The notes beneath the pieces were generated by a model. It was not told the DNA's origin and ran no database searches. It worked only from the letters and a program-made list of their open reading frames with translations. A DNA stretch of 46,694 nucleotides from positions 153,977 through 200,670 of the forward strand of contig CANKAU010000001.1 in NCBI GenBank assembly GCA_947479915.1, read 5' to 3'. A program made the translations under genes and the position numbers. The DNA is from Chloroflexota bacterium. Its GTDB lineage: Bacteria; Chloroflexota; Dehalococcoidia; UBA2979. This document shows, piece after piece, positions 9,033 to 16,147 of the stretch. How positions within the stretch are numbered: the stretch's first letter is position 1; every line of letters starts with the position of its first letter.

Positions 9033-10055
9033 ATGACCGAAACCCTGCCCCAGGCCCCCGCCAGCCTCGACAAGTTCGAGCGCTACCTGATCGAAGAGTT
9101 CTACGACGACTACAAGGCGGGCGAACTGCCGCGCCGCACCTTCTTCCGTCGGATCGCGTACATCACCGGCGGCATGGCGACAGCCGCCGCGACGCTGGCC
9201 GCGATGGGCTGCACGGGCAAGGATCTGCCCGACCCGAAGGCGTCGATCCCGCCTGCCACGCCCTCGCCCACGGCCGCGCCCCCGAAGGCCAGCCCGACGC
9301 CCACCGGCACCACCGTTCCGGTCGCTGGCGCGAAGAGCCCGCTGTCCGTGCCCGAGTTCGACCCGGCGGTGAAGGATCGTGACGTCACCTTCCCGGTCGG
9401 CACGGCGCAGGGCGGTGGCTACCTCGCACTGCCCGCGGCGGCATCGACGACCAAGCGCGCGGCGATCCTCGTGTGCCACGAGAACGGCGGGCTGACCCCG
9501 CACATCCGCGACGTCGCACGCCGCTTCGCGAAGGAGGGCTACGCCGCGCTGGCGGTGGATCTGCTCGCGCGCGAAGGCGGGACCGCGAAGAACGAGCGCG
9601 ACAAGATCCCCGGCCTGCTCACCGGCGCCGGGATCCCCCGCCACGTCGAGGACTTCGCCGCCGCGCACAAGTACCTGGGCACCGTTGAGGGCGTGGACAA
9701 CACCCGCGTCGGGATGATCGGCTTCTGCTTCGGCGGCGGCATCACCTGGGCCGCAGGGACGAAGATCCCCGAGCTGAAGGCCATCGCCGCCTTCTACGGT
9801 CCCGCGCCGGACGCCGCCGCGGTTCCCGCGATCAAGGCGGCCGCCTTCGGCGTCTACGCCGAGAACGACGCCCGCATCACCGGCGGCAAGGACGCGCTGG
9901 ACAAGCAGATGACCGACGCGAAGGTGAACCACCAGATGAAGGTGTACCCGGGCGTCGGCCACGCGTTCCACAACGACACGGGCGCTGCATACAACGAGGC
10001 ACAGGCGACGCAGGCGTGGAAGGACACGCTCGCCTGGTTCGCCAAGAACGTGTAG
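9033..10055 (+). CDS. Exported lipoprotein of the dienelactone hydrolase family
   Basis: Alpha/beta hydrolase of the dienelactone hydrolase family, 340 residues. The N-terminus has a 33-residue cytoplasmic lead, twin arginines (RRTFFRR, residues 34-40), a hydrophobic run and the lipobox LAAMGC with Cys60, so it is probably a Tat-exported lipoprotein. A Pro/Thr/Ala linker (65-100) leads to the catalytic domain. The nucleophile is Cys232 in GFCFGG, with Asp279 (AENDAR) and His310 (GVGHAF) completing the triad and the conserved Glu150 in CHENGG. Most dienelactone hydrolases are cytoplasmic, so a lipid-anchored form is unusual; it may act on esters outside the cell. It is divergent from the CoA-transferase operon and convergent with the rhomboid gene. 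Confidence 0.88.
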   Translation: MTETLPQAPASLDKFERYLIEEFYDDYKAGELPRRTFFRRIAYITGGMATAAATLAAMGCTGKDLPDPKASIPPATPSPTAAPPKASPTPTGTTVPVAGAKSPLSVPEFDPAVKDRDVTFPVGTAQGGGYLALPAAASTTKRAAILVCHENGGLTPHIRDVARRFAKEGYAALAVDLLAREGGTAKNERDKIPGLLTGAGIPRHVEDFAAAHKYLGTVEGVDNTRVGMIGFCFGGGITWAAGTKIPELKAIAAFYGPAPDAAAVPAIKAAAFGVYAENDARITGGKDALDKQMTDAKVNHQMKVYPGVGHAFHNDTGAAYNEAQATQAWKDTLAWFAKNV

Positions 10056-10081
10056 CCCACGCGCTCAGTCCGGAGGGACGC

Positions 10082-10115
10082 CGAGGGCGGTCGCGGTTCG
10101 CTGCGGCCGCCCTCG
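10082..10115. terminator. Bidirectional GC hairpin
   Basis: Stem CGAGGGCGGTCGC / GCGGCCGCCCTCG (13 bp with one G-T pair) and loop GGTTCGCT between the convergent hydrolase and rhomboid genes. No T-tract of note follows on either side. Confidence 0.65.
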
Positions 10116-10140
10116 CGCGTTTCAGCGCAGGCCGCGAAGG

Positions 10141-10881
10141 CTAGCCGGTGCGGAACGTCCTCGGCAGTTCACGCGTTGGGGCGCCCATGCCGCGGAGCAG
10201 GCGCCCACGGAACAGCAGCGCGATCGCCGCGCCGATGACGAACCCCGCGACGTGCGCCTCCCAGGCGACGCCCTCGGTCGCGACGCCGAACTGTCCGAGG
10301 AACCACAGACCGAGGAAGAGCACCGCCGGCACGGGCACGATGCCGAGGAACCACAGCGCCAGCACCCAGCCCCGCGGGAACAGGACGAGGTACGCGCCGA
10401 GCACCCCGGCGATCGCGCCCGACGCACCGATCAGCGGCTCAACGCTGTTCGCGTGCAGCAACGAGAACCCGAGCGTCGCTCCGACCCCGGCCACGAGGTA
10501 CATCAGCAGGTAGCCGATGTGCCCGAAGGCTTCCTCGATGTTGTCGCCGAAGATCCACAGGAACCACATGTTGCCCAGCAGGTGCAGCAGGCCTCCGTGC
10601 AGGAACATGGAGACGAGGACGGACAGGCCGATCTGCTTCCCCGGGAACAGCGCGGGCGATCGGTCCGGCACACAGTGGCCCGCATCCAGGTCGACGACGG
10701 AGATCGGCGCGAGCCCGGTGACTTCACACGCCACGGCCGCGCGACGGTACAGGAATTCAGCCTCGGCCCTCGGGTTGCCGTGCGGCTGCCATGCGAAGAA
10801 CGTGGCGACGTTGACGAGGATCAGCGCGATGGTGACCAGCGCGGTGCCTCGCGACGGGTTGAGGTCGCGGATCGGGAACAT
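10141..10881 (-). CDS. Rhomboid-family intramembrane serine protease
   Basis: Membrane-embedded serine protease of 246 residues with about six transmembrane helices. The catalytic dyad is visible: Ser154 in IGASGAIAG and His210 in AWEAHVAG, together with the supporting HGGLLHLLGNMWFL segment (residues 95-108, with His95, His100 and Asn104). The long loop between TM1 and TM2 (about 33-84, containing two Cys at 52 and 70) is typical of the bacterial subfamily with an extracytoplasmic L1. It lies 21 bases downstream of the sulfonucleotide reductase gene on the same strand, so the two may be co-transcribed, though no functional link is evident. Its substrate is unknown. Confidence 0.92.
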   Translation of the reverse strand: MFPIRDLNPSRGTALVTIALILVNVATFFAWQPHGNPRAEAEFLYRRAAVACEVTGLAPISVVDLDAGHCVPDRSPALFPGKQIGLSVLVSMFLHGGLLHLLGNMWFLWIFGDNIEEAFGHIGYLLMYLVAGVGATLGFSLLHANSVEPLIGASGAIAGVLGAYLVLFPRGWVLALWFLGIVPVPAVLFLGLWFLGQFGVATEGVAWEAHVAGFVIGAAIALLFRGRLLRGMGAPTRELPRTFRTG

Positions 10882-10902
10882 CGAGGCGGCGGGGGAGCGG
10901 CG

Positions 10903-11643
10903 CTAGGCCTCGGAGTTGCCGAGGTTGATGACATGCAGGCCGCACTCGCGCTTCGTCGCCTCTTCCCACCACCAGCGGCCCTCGCGCTCGTGCTCGCCGG
11001 GGTTCGTGGCGCGCGTGCACGGCTCGCAGCCGATCGAACGGAAGCCGACGTCGTGCAGCGGGTTGTAGGGCGTGTCGTGCTCGCGGATGTACTGCCACAC
11101 CTTCGCGGATGACCAGTTCGCCAGCGGGTTGAACTTCACCAGGTCGCGGTCGGGCGTGGAGAACGCCGTGTCGTGCTGGACCACCGGAATGTCGGCACGG
11201 GTGCCGGGGCTCTGATCCTTGCGCTGGCCCGTCACGTACGCACGCACGCCGGACAGTGCGCGGCGCAATGGCTCCACCTTGCGGATGGAGCAGCATTCCT
11301 CGTGACCGTCCTGATAAAAGGAGAAGTACCCCTTCGTCGTGACCAGCCGCTGGAGCGCCTCGGGCTGCGGGGTGAACGCCTCGATGTCCACGTGGTAGCG
11401 GTCGCGCACCTGCTCCATGAACTTGTACGTCTGGGGGTGGAGGCGACCAGTGTCGAGGGTGAAGACCCGGAACGGGAGGCCCGTACGCGACGCCATGTCG
11501 ATGAGCACGACATCCTCGGCGCCGCTGAACGAGATCGACAGATCCTCGCTGAATTCCTGCTGCGCACGCTTGATGATGTCCGCCGGGTGCAGCCCCGCCA
11601 GTTCCTGCGCCAGCTCGTCGATCTGTCGCACGTCGAGGACCAT
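10903..11643 (-). CDS. cysH: Adenylylsulfate/phosphoadenylylsulfate reductase, 4Fe-4S type
   Basis: Reduces APS (or PAPS) to sulfite in assimilatory sulfate reduction. From the ATG at 11643 the protein has 246 residues. The PP-loop SGAEDVVLI lies at 40-48. The four cluster ligands are present as Cys117-Cys118 (ECCSIRK) and Cys206/Cys209 (GCEPCTR), the set that marks the iron-sulfur, mainly APS-using, branch. The catalytic Cys234 sits in the C-terminal RECGLH. The start at 11643 fits a GGAG 6 bases upstream and a -10 (TATGAT) 26 bases upstream. ATG at 11655 is an alternative; the longer frame to 11763 would overlap that promoter. No sulfate adenylyltransferase or sulfite reductase is adjacent. 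Confidence 0.93.
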   Translation of the reverse strand: MVLDVRQIDELAQELAGLHPADIIKRAQQEFSEDLSISFSGAEDVVLIDMASRTGLPFRVFTLDTGRLHPQTYKFMEQVRDRYHVDIEAFTPQPEALQRLVTTKGYFSFYQDGHEECCSIRKVEPLRRALSGVRAYVTGQRKDQSPGTRADIPVVQHDTAFSTPDRDLVKFNPLANWSSAKVWQYIREHDTPYNPLHDVGFRSIGCEPCTRATNPGEHEREGRWWWEEATKRECGLHVINLGNSEA

Positions 11644-11668
11644 CTGACGCTCCATTCCTGAGAACACC

Positions 11669-11674
11669 ATCATA
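11669..11674 (-). promoter_or_regulatory. -10 element TATGAT for cysH
   Basis: On the minus strand CCGGTATGATGG lies 26 bases before the chosen cysH ATG, matching TATAAT at 5 of 6 positions. No clear -35 was found. It supports the downstream start choice for cysH. Confidence 0.5.
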
Positions 11675-11724
11675 CCGGGCGCCGTGCGTGCCGCTGCGGA
11701 ACGCGCGGGAAGGCCGCCGTAGGG

Positions 11725-11730
11725 TACGCT
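11725..11730 (+). promoter_or_regulatory. Candidate -10 hexamer TACGCT
   Basis: GGGTACGCTG precedes the small charged protein gene by 76 bases and is one of five copies of this hexamer seen before genes in this window. Confidence 0.35.
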
Positions 11731-11806
11731 GTGAGTGCGCCGGGCTGGCCTTGCGCGCACCATGCACCGCTCGGTAGAGCGTGCCGACGATCAGGCGAGG
11801 CGGCAA

Positions 11807-12010
11807 ATGGCCCGGAAGCAGAACTACTCCTACCTGAAGTTCCAGCGCGACTCCTCCAAGGCCGCCAAGCGCGAAGCCAAGAAGGAACAGCGCGCCGAGC
11901 GCGGCGAAGACGAGCCCGCGGGCGACGGCGAGTCCCCCGAGGACATCGACGCGATCCTCGACGCGCTCGTGCCCGGTGGCCGTGCCGACGACGACGAGCC
12001 GAAGAGCTAG
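11807..12010 (+). CDS. Small highly charged protein of unknown function
   Basis: Sixty-seven residues from the ATG at 11807, chosen because GAGG lies 6-9 bases upstream and the preceding residues are Arg-rich and unlike a real N-terminus. The first half is basic with a possible helix (MARKQNYSYLKFQRDSSKAA, then REAKKEQRAER), the second half acidic (GESPEDIDAILDAL). Short proteins beginning with this kind of K/Q/Y-S-Y-x-K pattern occur in many bacteria without assigned function; I recognise the style, not a named family. It lies 29 bases before the DUF2520 gene on the same strand and is divergent from cysH. A nucleic-acid- or ribosome-associated role is a guess only. Confidence 0.65.
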   Translation: MARKQNYSYLKFQRDSSKAAKREAKKEQRAERGEDEPAGDGESPEDIDAILDALVPGGRADDDEPKS

Positions 12011-12039
12011 TCGACGTTCCGCGCGGCCCACACGCGCCC

Positions 12040-12933
12040 ATGACCACGCTCCCCACCGCTCCGCTCTCCCCAGACGACCGCCGCGCGCTGACCATCGGCG
12101 TGATCGGCGCGGGCCGCCTCGGCACCGCGCTCGCGGGCGCGCTCGCCACTGCCGGGTACACCGGCGTTCAACTCGCCTCACGTGACGAGGCGAGCGCACA
12201 GGCGGCGGCCGCCGCCCTCGGCGTCACAACCGCTCCGATCGACCGCGTCATCGAAACGTGCACGCTCGTGTTCCTCGCCGTCCCCGATCGGGTGATCGCG
12301 CTCCTCGCCGAGGCACTACCGTGGCGGGCCGGGCAGGGCGTCGTTCACGCGAGCGGCGCCCTGGGCCTCGACGTCCTCGCCGGCGCATCGGCACGCGACG
12401 CTGTCGCCGGCTGCCTGCACCCGCTGCAGACGGTCCCCGGCACCACGGAGGCGGCGGCGTGCGCCGCGCTGTTCCGTGGCGCCACCTGCGGCGTCGAGGG
12501 CGCGTCTCCGCTCGGCGAACTGCTGGAGGCGCTCGCGGGCGACCTCGACGCGCGGACGGTGCGGCTGGAGGGCGTGGACCGCGCGCAGTACCACGCAGCG
12601 GCGGTGCTCGTAAGCAACGACGTCGTCGCGCTGATGGCGGCGGCAACGCGCGCCTGGTCGGCGGGCGGGCTGCCGGAGTACGCCGCGCGGGAGGCGCTTG
12701 CGCCACTCCTGCTCGCGGCCGCCTCGAACGTCGCGCGGCTCCCGCTGGCGGAAGCACTCACCGGGCCGATCGCGCGCGGAGATGCAGATACGGTCGCGCG
12801 TCACCTCGCGGCGCTCGCGAACGACAACGACCTATCGAGGGCGTACCGGGTGCTGGGGCGGGAACTACTACGCCTCGACCTGGGCCACGCAGCGGAGACG
12901 CGCGCGGCCCTCGAGGCGCTGCTGCGGGACTAG
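12040..12933 (+). CDS. Rossmann-fold and DUF2520 domain protein (predicted oxidoreductase)
   Basis: Predicted NAD(P)-dependent dehydrogenase of the ProC/6-phosphogluconate-dehydrogenase-like class, 297 residues from ATG 12040. The dinucleotide-binding motif GVIGAGRLGTALAGAL begins near residue 20. LVFLAVPD follows at the usual place for the second Rossmann half. The C-terminal helical DUF2520 domain begins near GCLHPLQTVPG, a characteristic motif of this family, and continues through YHAAAVLVSNDVVALM. The physiological substrate of DUF2520 proteins is not established; in many genomes they stand near panB/panC. A panE-like gene is present here but 5 kb away. The gene ends 10 bases from the convergent pyrophosphatase gene with no terminator between. 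Confidence 0.87.
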   Translation: MTTLPTAPLSPDDRRALTIGVIGAGRLGTALAGALATAGYTGVQLASRDEASAQAAAAALGVTTAPIDRVIETCTLVFLAVPDRVIALLAEALPWRAGQGVVHASGALGLDVLAGASARDAVAGCLHPLQTVPGTTEAAACAALFRGATCGVEGASPLGELLEALAGDLDARTVRLEGVDRAQYHAAAVLVSNDVVALMAAATRAWSAGGLPEYAAREALAPLLLAAASNVARLPLAEALTGPIARGDADTVARHLAALANDNDLSRAYRVLGRELLRLDLGHAAETRAALEALLRD

Positions 12934-12943
12934 CGAGCGTCCG

Positions 12944-13495
12944 TTACGGGTGACCACCCAGCGGAGCGCGCAGCCGCTCGTAGTCGTCCAGCGCCGTGCG
13001 GATGACGCTCAGCGCCTTCTCACGGCCCTCGAACGGCTCGACCAGCACTTCCTTCTCCTCGAGCACCTTGTAGTCGAGGAAGAAGCGACGGATCTCGGCG
13101 AGCAAGTGCGGCGGCACGTCATCGAGCTCGCGGATGTGCGCGAACACCGGGTCGTAGGTGCTGACGGCGAGGATCTTGTCGTCGGCCTTGCCCTGGTCGC
13201 GCATGTGCATGACGCCGACCGGGCGCACGTACATCAGCGTGAGCGGCGGCACCGCCTCCTGCCCGAGGACGACCGCATCCAGCGGGTCGCCGTCGTCGCA
13301 GAACGAGCGCGGGACCATGCCGTAGTTCGCCGGGTAGCGCACCGAGCTGAACAGCACGCGGTCGAGCTTCAGCAGGCCGCTCGCCTTGTCCAGCTCGTAC
13401 TTGTTCTTGCTGCCTTCGGGGATCTCGATGACGACGGGCAAGGCCTCGCCGATCTTCGCCGGGTCCACTTCGATGTCGTGCCAGGGGTGTGCCAT
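12944..13495 (-). CDS. ppa: Inorganic pyrophosphatase, family I
   Basis: Soluble Mg-dependent hydrolysis of pyrophosphate to phosphate, 183 residues from the ATG at 13495. The family I signature is plain: DDGDPLDAVVL around residues 67-77 supplies the metal-binding aspartates. IEIPEGSKNKYELDK and RYPANYGMVP are the other conserved active-site stretches (the Glu, Lys, Arg and Tyr that bind phosphate). The longer frame to 13546 adds residues not seen in the family, so the shorter start is used. It is divergent from the YihY gene, with a perfect 7-bp dyad (13551-13572) in the shared 167-base promoter region. Confidence 0.95.
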   Translation of the reverse strand: MAHPWHDIEVDPAKIGEALPVVIEIPEGSKNKYELDKASGLLKLDRVLFSSVRYPANYGMVPRSFCDDGDPLDAVVLGQEAVPPLTLMYVRPVGVMHMRDQGKADDKILAVSTYDPVFAHIRELDDVPPHLLAEIRRFFLDYKVLEEKEVLVEPFEGREKALSVIRTALDDYERLRAPLGGHP

Positions 13496-13550
13496 ACATC
13501 CAATGTGCGACGGATCGTCCGAAAACGCCAGTCCGGGCCCTGGCACGCTC

Positions 13551-13572
13551 GAACGTCAGATGTACGACGTTC
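13551..13572. promoter_or_regulatory. Operator-like dyad between ppa and yihY-type gene
   Basis: GAACGTC then eight bases then GACGTTC is a perfect inverted repeat with a 22-base span, in the divergent promoter region. It overlaps TACATCT on the minus strand, a possible -10 for ppa. A repressor or activator dimer site is inferred; no regulator gene is adjacent. Confidence 0.4.
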
Positions 13573-13662
13573 TCGAATCGTGAGCGTGTTGTTAGCACTC
13601 CCGCACGTCCTCGCGTCCGGCTGCGAGCGGCGAACACCCACACTCTCCACAGGAGTACGCGC

Positions 13663-14610
13663 ATGCTGCAGGCGGCCACGACGTTGTGGAGCGAGGTCAG
13701 CGCCGACCAGGTCACCGACATGGCGGCCGGCCTCGCCTACCGCTTTCTCCTCGCCCTCTTTCCGTTCTTCATCTTCCTCGCGGCGATCGCCGGAGTCGGT
13801 GCACGCGCGCTGGGCATCGATGACCCCACGGGACGCCTGGTTGCCCAGCTTGCGGAGGCGCTCCCGGCGGATGCCCGCTCCGTGCTCACGGGGCAACTCA
13901 GCCAGATCCTGGAGGGCAGCCACCCCGGACTGCTCTCGATCGGCCTGATCGGAGCGCTCTACTCCGCGTCGTCCGGCATCGCCTCGGCGATGCGCGCGAT
14001 GAACGTCGCTTACGACGTGGAGGAGGATCGCTCGTTCTGGCGGCGCACCGCGCTCTCGCTCGGCCTGACCGCGCTCGGCGGCGTATTCACCTTCGGCGCG
14101 TTTGGAGCGCTCGTCGGTGCGCGCATGATCGAGGCGCGCGCGGAGACGCTGCTGGGCGGCGGTGTGGCCGCGACCACGGTGCTGATGCTCGCGAGCTACG
14201 CGCTGGCGATCGTGTTGATGTCCGTCGCCGCCGCGGTGCTGTACTGGCTGCTCCCGAACGCGCACCTCCCGTTTCGCTGGGTGTCGCCCGGCGCCTCGCT
14301 GTTCGTCGTGGGCTGGATCGCCTCGACGGCCCTCTTTGGCTGGTACGTCTCGAACTTCGCGTCCTACAACGCGACCTACGGCGCGGTGGGCGGCGTCATT
14401 GTGCTGATGGTGTGGCTCTACCTGACGGCGCTGCTGATGCTGCTGGGCGCCGAGTTGAACGCCGTCCTCGCTGATCCCGAGCGTGGAGCCGCCGAGGCGA
14501 CAGCACCGGGCCACGACCCTGCGCTCGGGCACAACCTCGCCCACGAGCAGCGCCGACCGACCGACAACGATTCATCTGCCGAGCGGAGCGCAGACGCCAC
14601 ACCATCGTGA
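13663..14610 (+). CDS. YihY/virulence factor BrkB-family membrane protein
   Basis: Integral membrane protein of 315 residues, start ATG 13663 with AGGAG eight bases upstream; the open frame to 13489 would overlap ppa and its promoter. The conserved family N-terminus DMAAGLAYRFLLALFPFFIF is followed by about six transmembrane helices. VSPGASLFVVGWIASTALFG and YNATYGAVGGVIVLMVWLYL are the hallmark late segments. The C-terminal ~50 residues are hydrophilic and probably disordered. The family was once called ribonuclease BN but is not a nuclease; a transport or flippase role is suspected, unproven. It is followed 26 bases later by the DUF883-like gene, likely the same transcript. Confidence 0.92.
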   Translation: MLQAATTLWSEVSADQVTDMAAGLAYRFLLALFPFFIFLAAIAGVGARALGIDDPTGRLVAQLAEALPADARSVLTGQLSQILEGSHPGLLSIGLIGALYSASSGIASAMRAMNVAYDVEEDRSFWRRTALSLGLTALGGVFTFGAFGALVGARMIEARAETLLGGGVAATTVLMLASYALAIVLMSVAAAVLYWLLPNAHLPFRWVSPGASLFVVGWIASTALFGWYVSNFASYNATYGAVGGVIVLMVWLYLTALLMLLGAELNAVLADPERGAAEATAPGHDPALGHNLAHEQRRPTDNDSSAERSADATPS

Positions 14611-14636
14611 AGGTTTGCGTTCGGAAGGGGTTTCTC

Positions 14637-15035
14637 ATGACTGACGAGCGAGGCGCGACGGATCGCGGCGAGATGGCGGAGCGCGCAATGGACGAGGCCC
14701 TCGACCTGGCGGGCCAGGCGCGGGACACGGTCAGCGCGGCGGCGAACGAGGCTGTCGACCGCGCTTACGACGCGGTGGAGTCCGGCCGCGAGGGGGCCGC
14801 GAGCGGCCTCAAGCGGGCCGCCTCCAACCTGGCGCAGCGCGCCGGGGCAACGGGTATGACCGGCACGGCCGCCGAGGGCGCCATGGAGGGCATGCAATCA
14901 GCTGCCGGCTATCTCCGGCGCCACGACAGCGCGGAGATCTGGCATGACGTGGGGCACTACGTCCGTCACTACCCGGTGCGGTCGCTGCTCGGGGCAATCG
15001 CCATGGGATTCCTCGTCGGCCGCGTCCTCAAGTAG
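14637..15035 (+). CDS. DUF883/YqjD-like membrane-tethered protein
   Basis: Small protein of 132 residues from ATG 14637, chosen for the GGAAGGGG ribosome site six bases upstream. It is mostly amphipathic Ala/Glu/Arg-rich helix with heptad-like spacing (AMDEALDLAGQARDTVSAAA). It ends in a hydrophobic C-terminal segment, YPVRSLLGAIAMGFLVGRVL, matching the C-terminal anchor of DUF883/ElaB/YqjD proteins, which in enterobacteria bind ribosomes at the membrane in stationary phase. Whether that role extends here is uncertain. Its place right after YihY suggests a shared envelope-stress or stationary-phase context (inference). Confidence 0.7.
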   Translation: MTDERGATDRGEMAERAMDEALDLAGQARDTVSAAANEAVDRAYDAVESGREGAASGLKRAASNLAQRAGATGMTGTAAEGAMEGMQSAAGYLRRHDSAEIWHDVGHYVRHYPVRSLLGAIAMGFLVGRVLK

Positions 15036-15115
15036 CAGGGCTCGCGTCACGATACGAGGGGGCCCGTCCCGCCTGGGCGGAGCGAGGCAGGCGCGCCGGG
15101 TCGCAGGCGATCGGC

Positions 15116-15121
15116 TATAAG
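15116..15121 (+). promoter_or_regulatory. -10 element TATAAG before the glyoxalase-fold gene
   Basis: GGCTATAAGGGG lies 45 bases upstream of the ATG at 15167 and matches TATAAT at 5 of 6 positions. A GGAGGAGG ribosome site precedes the ATG. The -35 is not obvious. Confidence 0.45.
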
Positions 15122-15166
15122 GGGCGGGCCGCGCGAGCACATGGCGGACGCGGCGGAGGAGGCCCC

Positions 15167-16060
15167 ATGTTCAGCCGCGTCGACCACCTGGTGATCGCCG
15201 TCCCCGATCTCACCGCGGCGATTGAGCGTTACACGGCGCTCGGGTTCCACATCTTTGATGCCGGCTCGAACGAGGACGCCGGGACGCGGAGCGCGGTCGT
15301 CTTCTACGACGACCAGTACCTCGAACTCCTCGCGATCGAGGATGCCGCGACGCAGCGGGATGCGGCGGCGCGGGACGCCTCGTGCGATCCGGGGCTGGCC
15401 GCGTTCATCCAGGCGGGCGGCGGCATCCGCGCGATCGCGCTGGCGACCGACGACCTCGCGGGCGAGGTCGCGGCGATCCGCGCTCGCGGCGTCCAGGTGT
15501 CCGATCCGACGCGTCAGGCGCGGACGACGCCAACTGGCGCTCGCATCGAGTGGCTCGCATCCGTTCCGCTGGGGGAGGGGGCGCTGCCGCTGCTCTTCGT
15601 CCAGCATCTCAGCGACCTCGACGCCCGGCGAGCGCAGGCGCCGCAGCGCGCCCCGCACCCGAACGGCGTGCTGGACATCGAGCGCATCTACGTCGCAGGA
15701 ACAAGCCTCGAGGAGATGGTGGCGGCGTACAGCGGCGTGCTGGGCGGACCACCGCCGACGCCGCAGGACGGCATCATCATCAAGGCCAACATGGCGCGGT
15801 ACGCCTTCGCCCAGAGCGACGTGGTGGCCGCGGAGGCGTATGGCCCCGGCCCCACGCAGGACGCGATGACCGCGCGCGGCCCCGGCCCGTTCCAGGCGAT
15901 CCACCGCTCGAGCGACGTGACGGCGAGCGCCCGATGGCTCGAGGCCCACGACCTCGCCCCCGCCGCGACGGGGCGCCGCGCCAACGGCGAGCTGGTGCTG
16001 CTGGTCGGCCCGGAGCACGCCTTCGGCTACAACCTCGGCTTCGTCGGGCGCGACGACTAG
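15167..16060 (+). CDS. VOC/glyoxalase-like superfamily protein
   Basis: Vicinal-oxygen-chelate fold protein, 297 residues, with two module pairs. The first begins FSRVDHLVIAVPDLTAAIER (His7 as a likely metal ligand) with YLELLAIEDA supplying a Glu. The second begins near NGVLDIERIYVAGTSLEEMV. This two-part plan with a long first half resembles the glyoxalase_3-like group, whose substrates are mostly unknown. The second half has lost an obvious N-terminal His (IERIYVA), so it may be structural. The start has GGAGGAGG upstream. The next gene, an LLM flavin enzyme, follows after 87 bases on the same strand; together they suggest catabolism of a small organic molecule, without a defined substrate. 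Confidence 0.82.
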   Translation: MFSRVDHLVIAVPDLTAAIERYTALGFHIFDAGSNEDAGTRSAVVFYDDQYLELLAIEDAATQRDAAARDASCDPGLAAFIQAGGGIRAIALATDDLAGEVAAIRARGVQVSDPTRQARTTPTGARIEWLASVPLGEGALPLLFVQHLSDLDARRAQAPQRAPHPNGVLDIERIYVAGTSLEEMVAAYSGVLGGPPPTPQDGIIIKANMARYAFAQSDVVAAEAYGPGPTQDAMTARGPGPFQAIHRSSDVTASARWLEAHDLAPAATGRRANGELVLLVGPEHAFGYNLGFVGRDD

Positions 16061-16147
16061 CGAGGTCGCACAGACGGCGACTCGACGCCTGCCACGCGCA
16101 GGCGGTACAAGTCGAGGACGACGACCGCGATCCCACCGGGAGCCTGC

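Noticed and set aside
6503-9382. 959-codon plus-strand frame antisense to the CoA-transferases
   Set aside because: His/Arg/Val-rich translation without domains, a mirror of the high-GC codon pattern of the minus-strand genes, which match a known family throughout.
11643-11763. N-terminal extension of the sulfonucleotide reductase to 11763
   Set aside because: It would overlap the TATGAT -10 and adds Arg/Pro/Ala residues not seen in the family; the ATG at 11643 has a ribosome site.
13592-13600. TTAGCACTC, half of a CIRCE (HrcA) operator
   Set aside because: The second half GAGTGCTAA is absent downstream and no chaperone gene follows.
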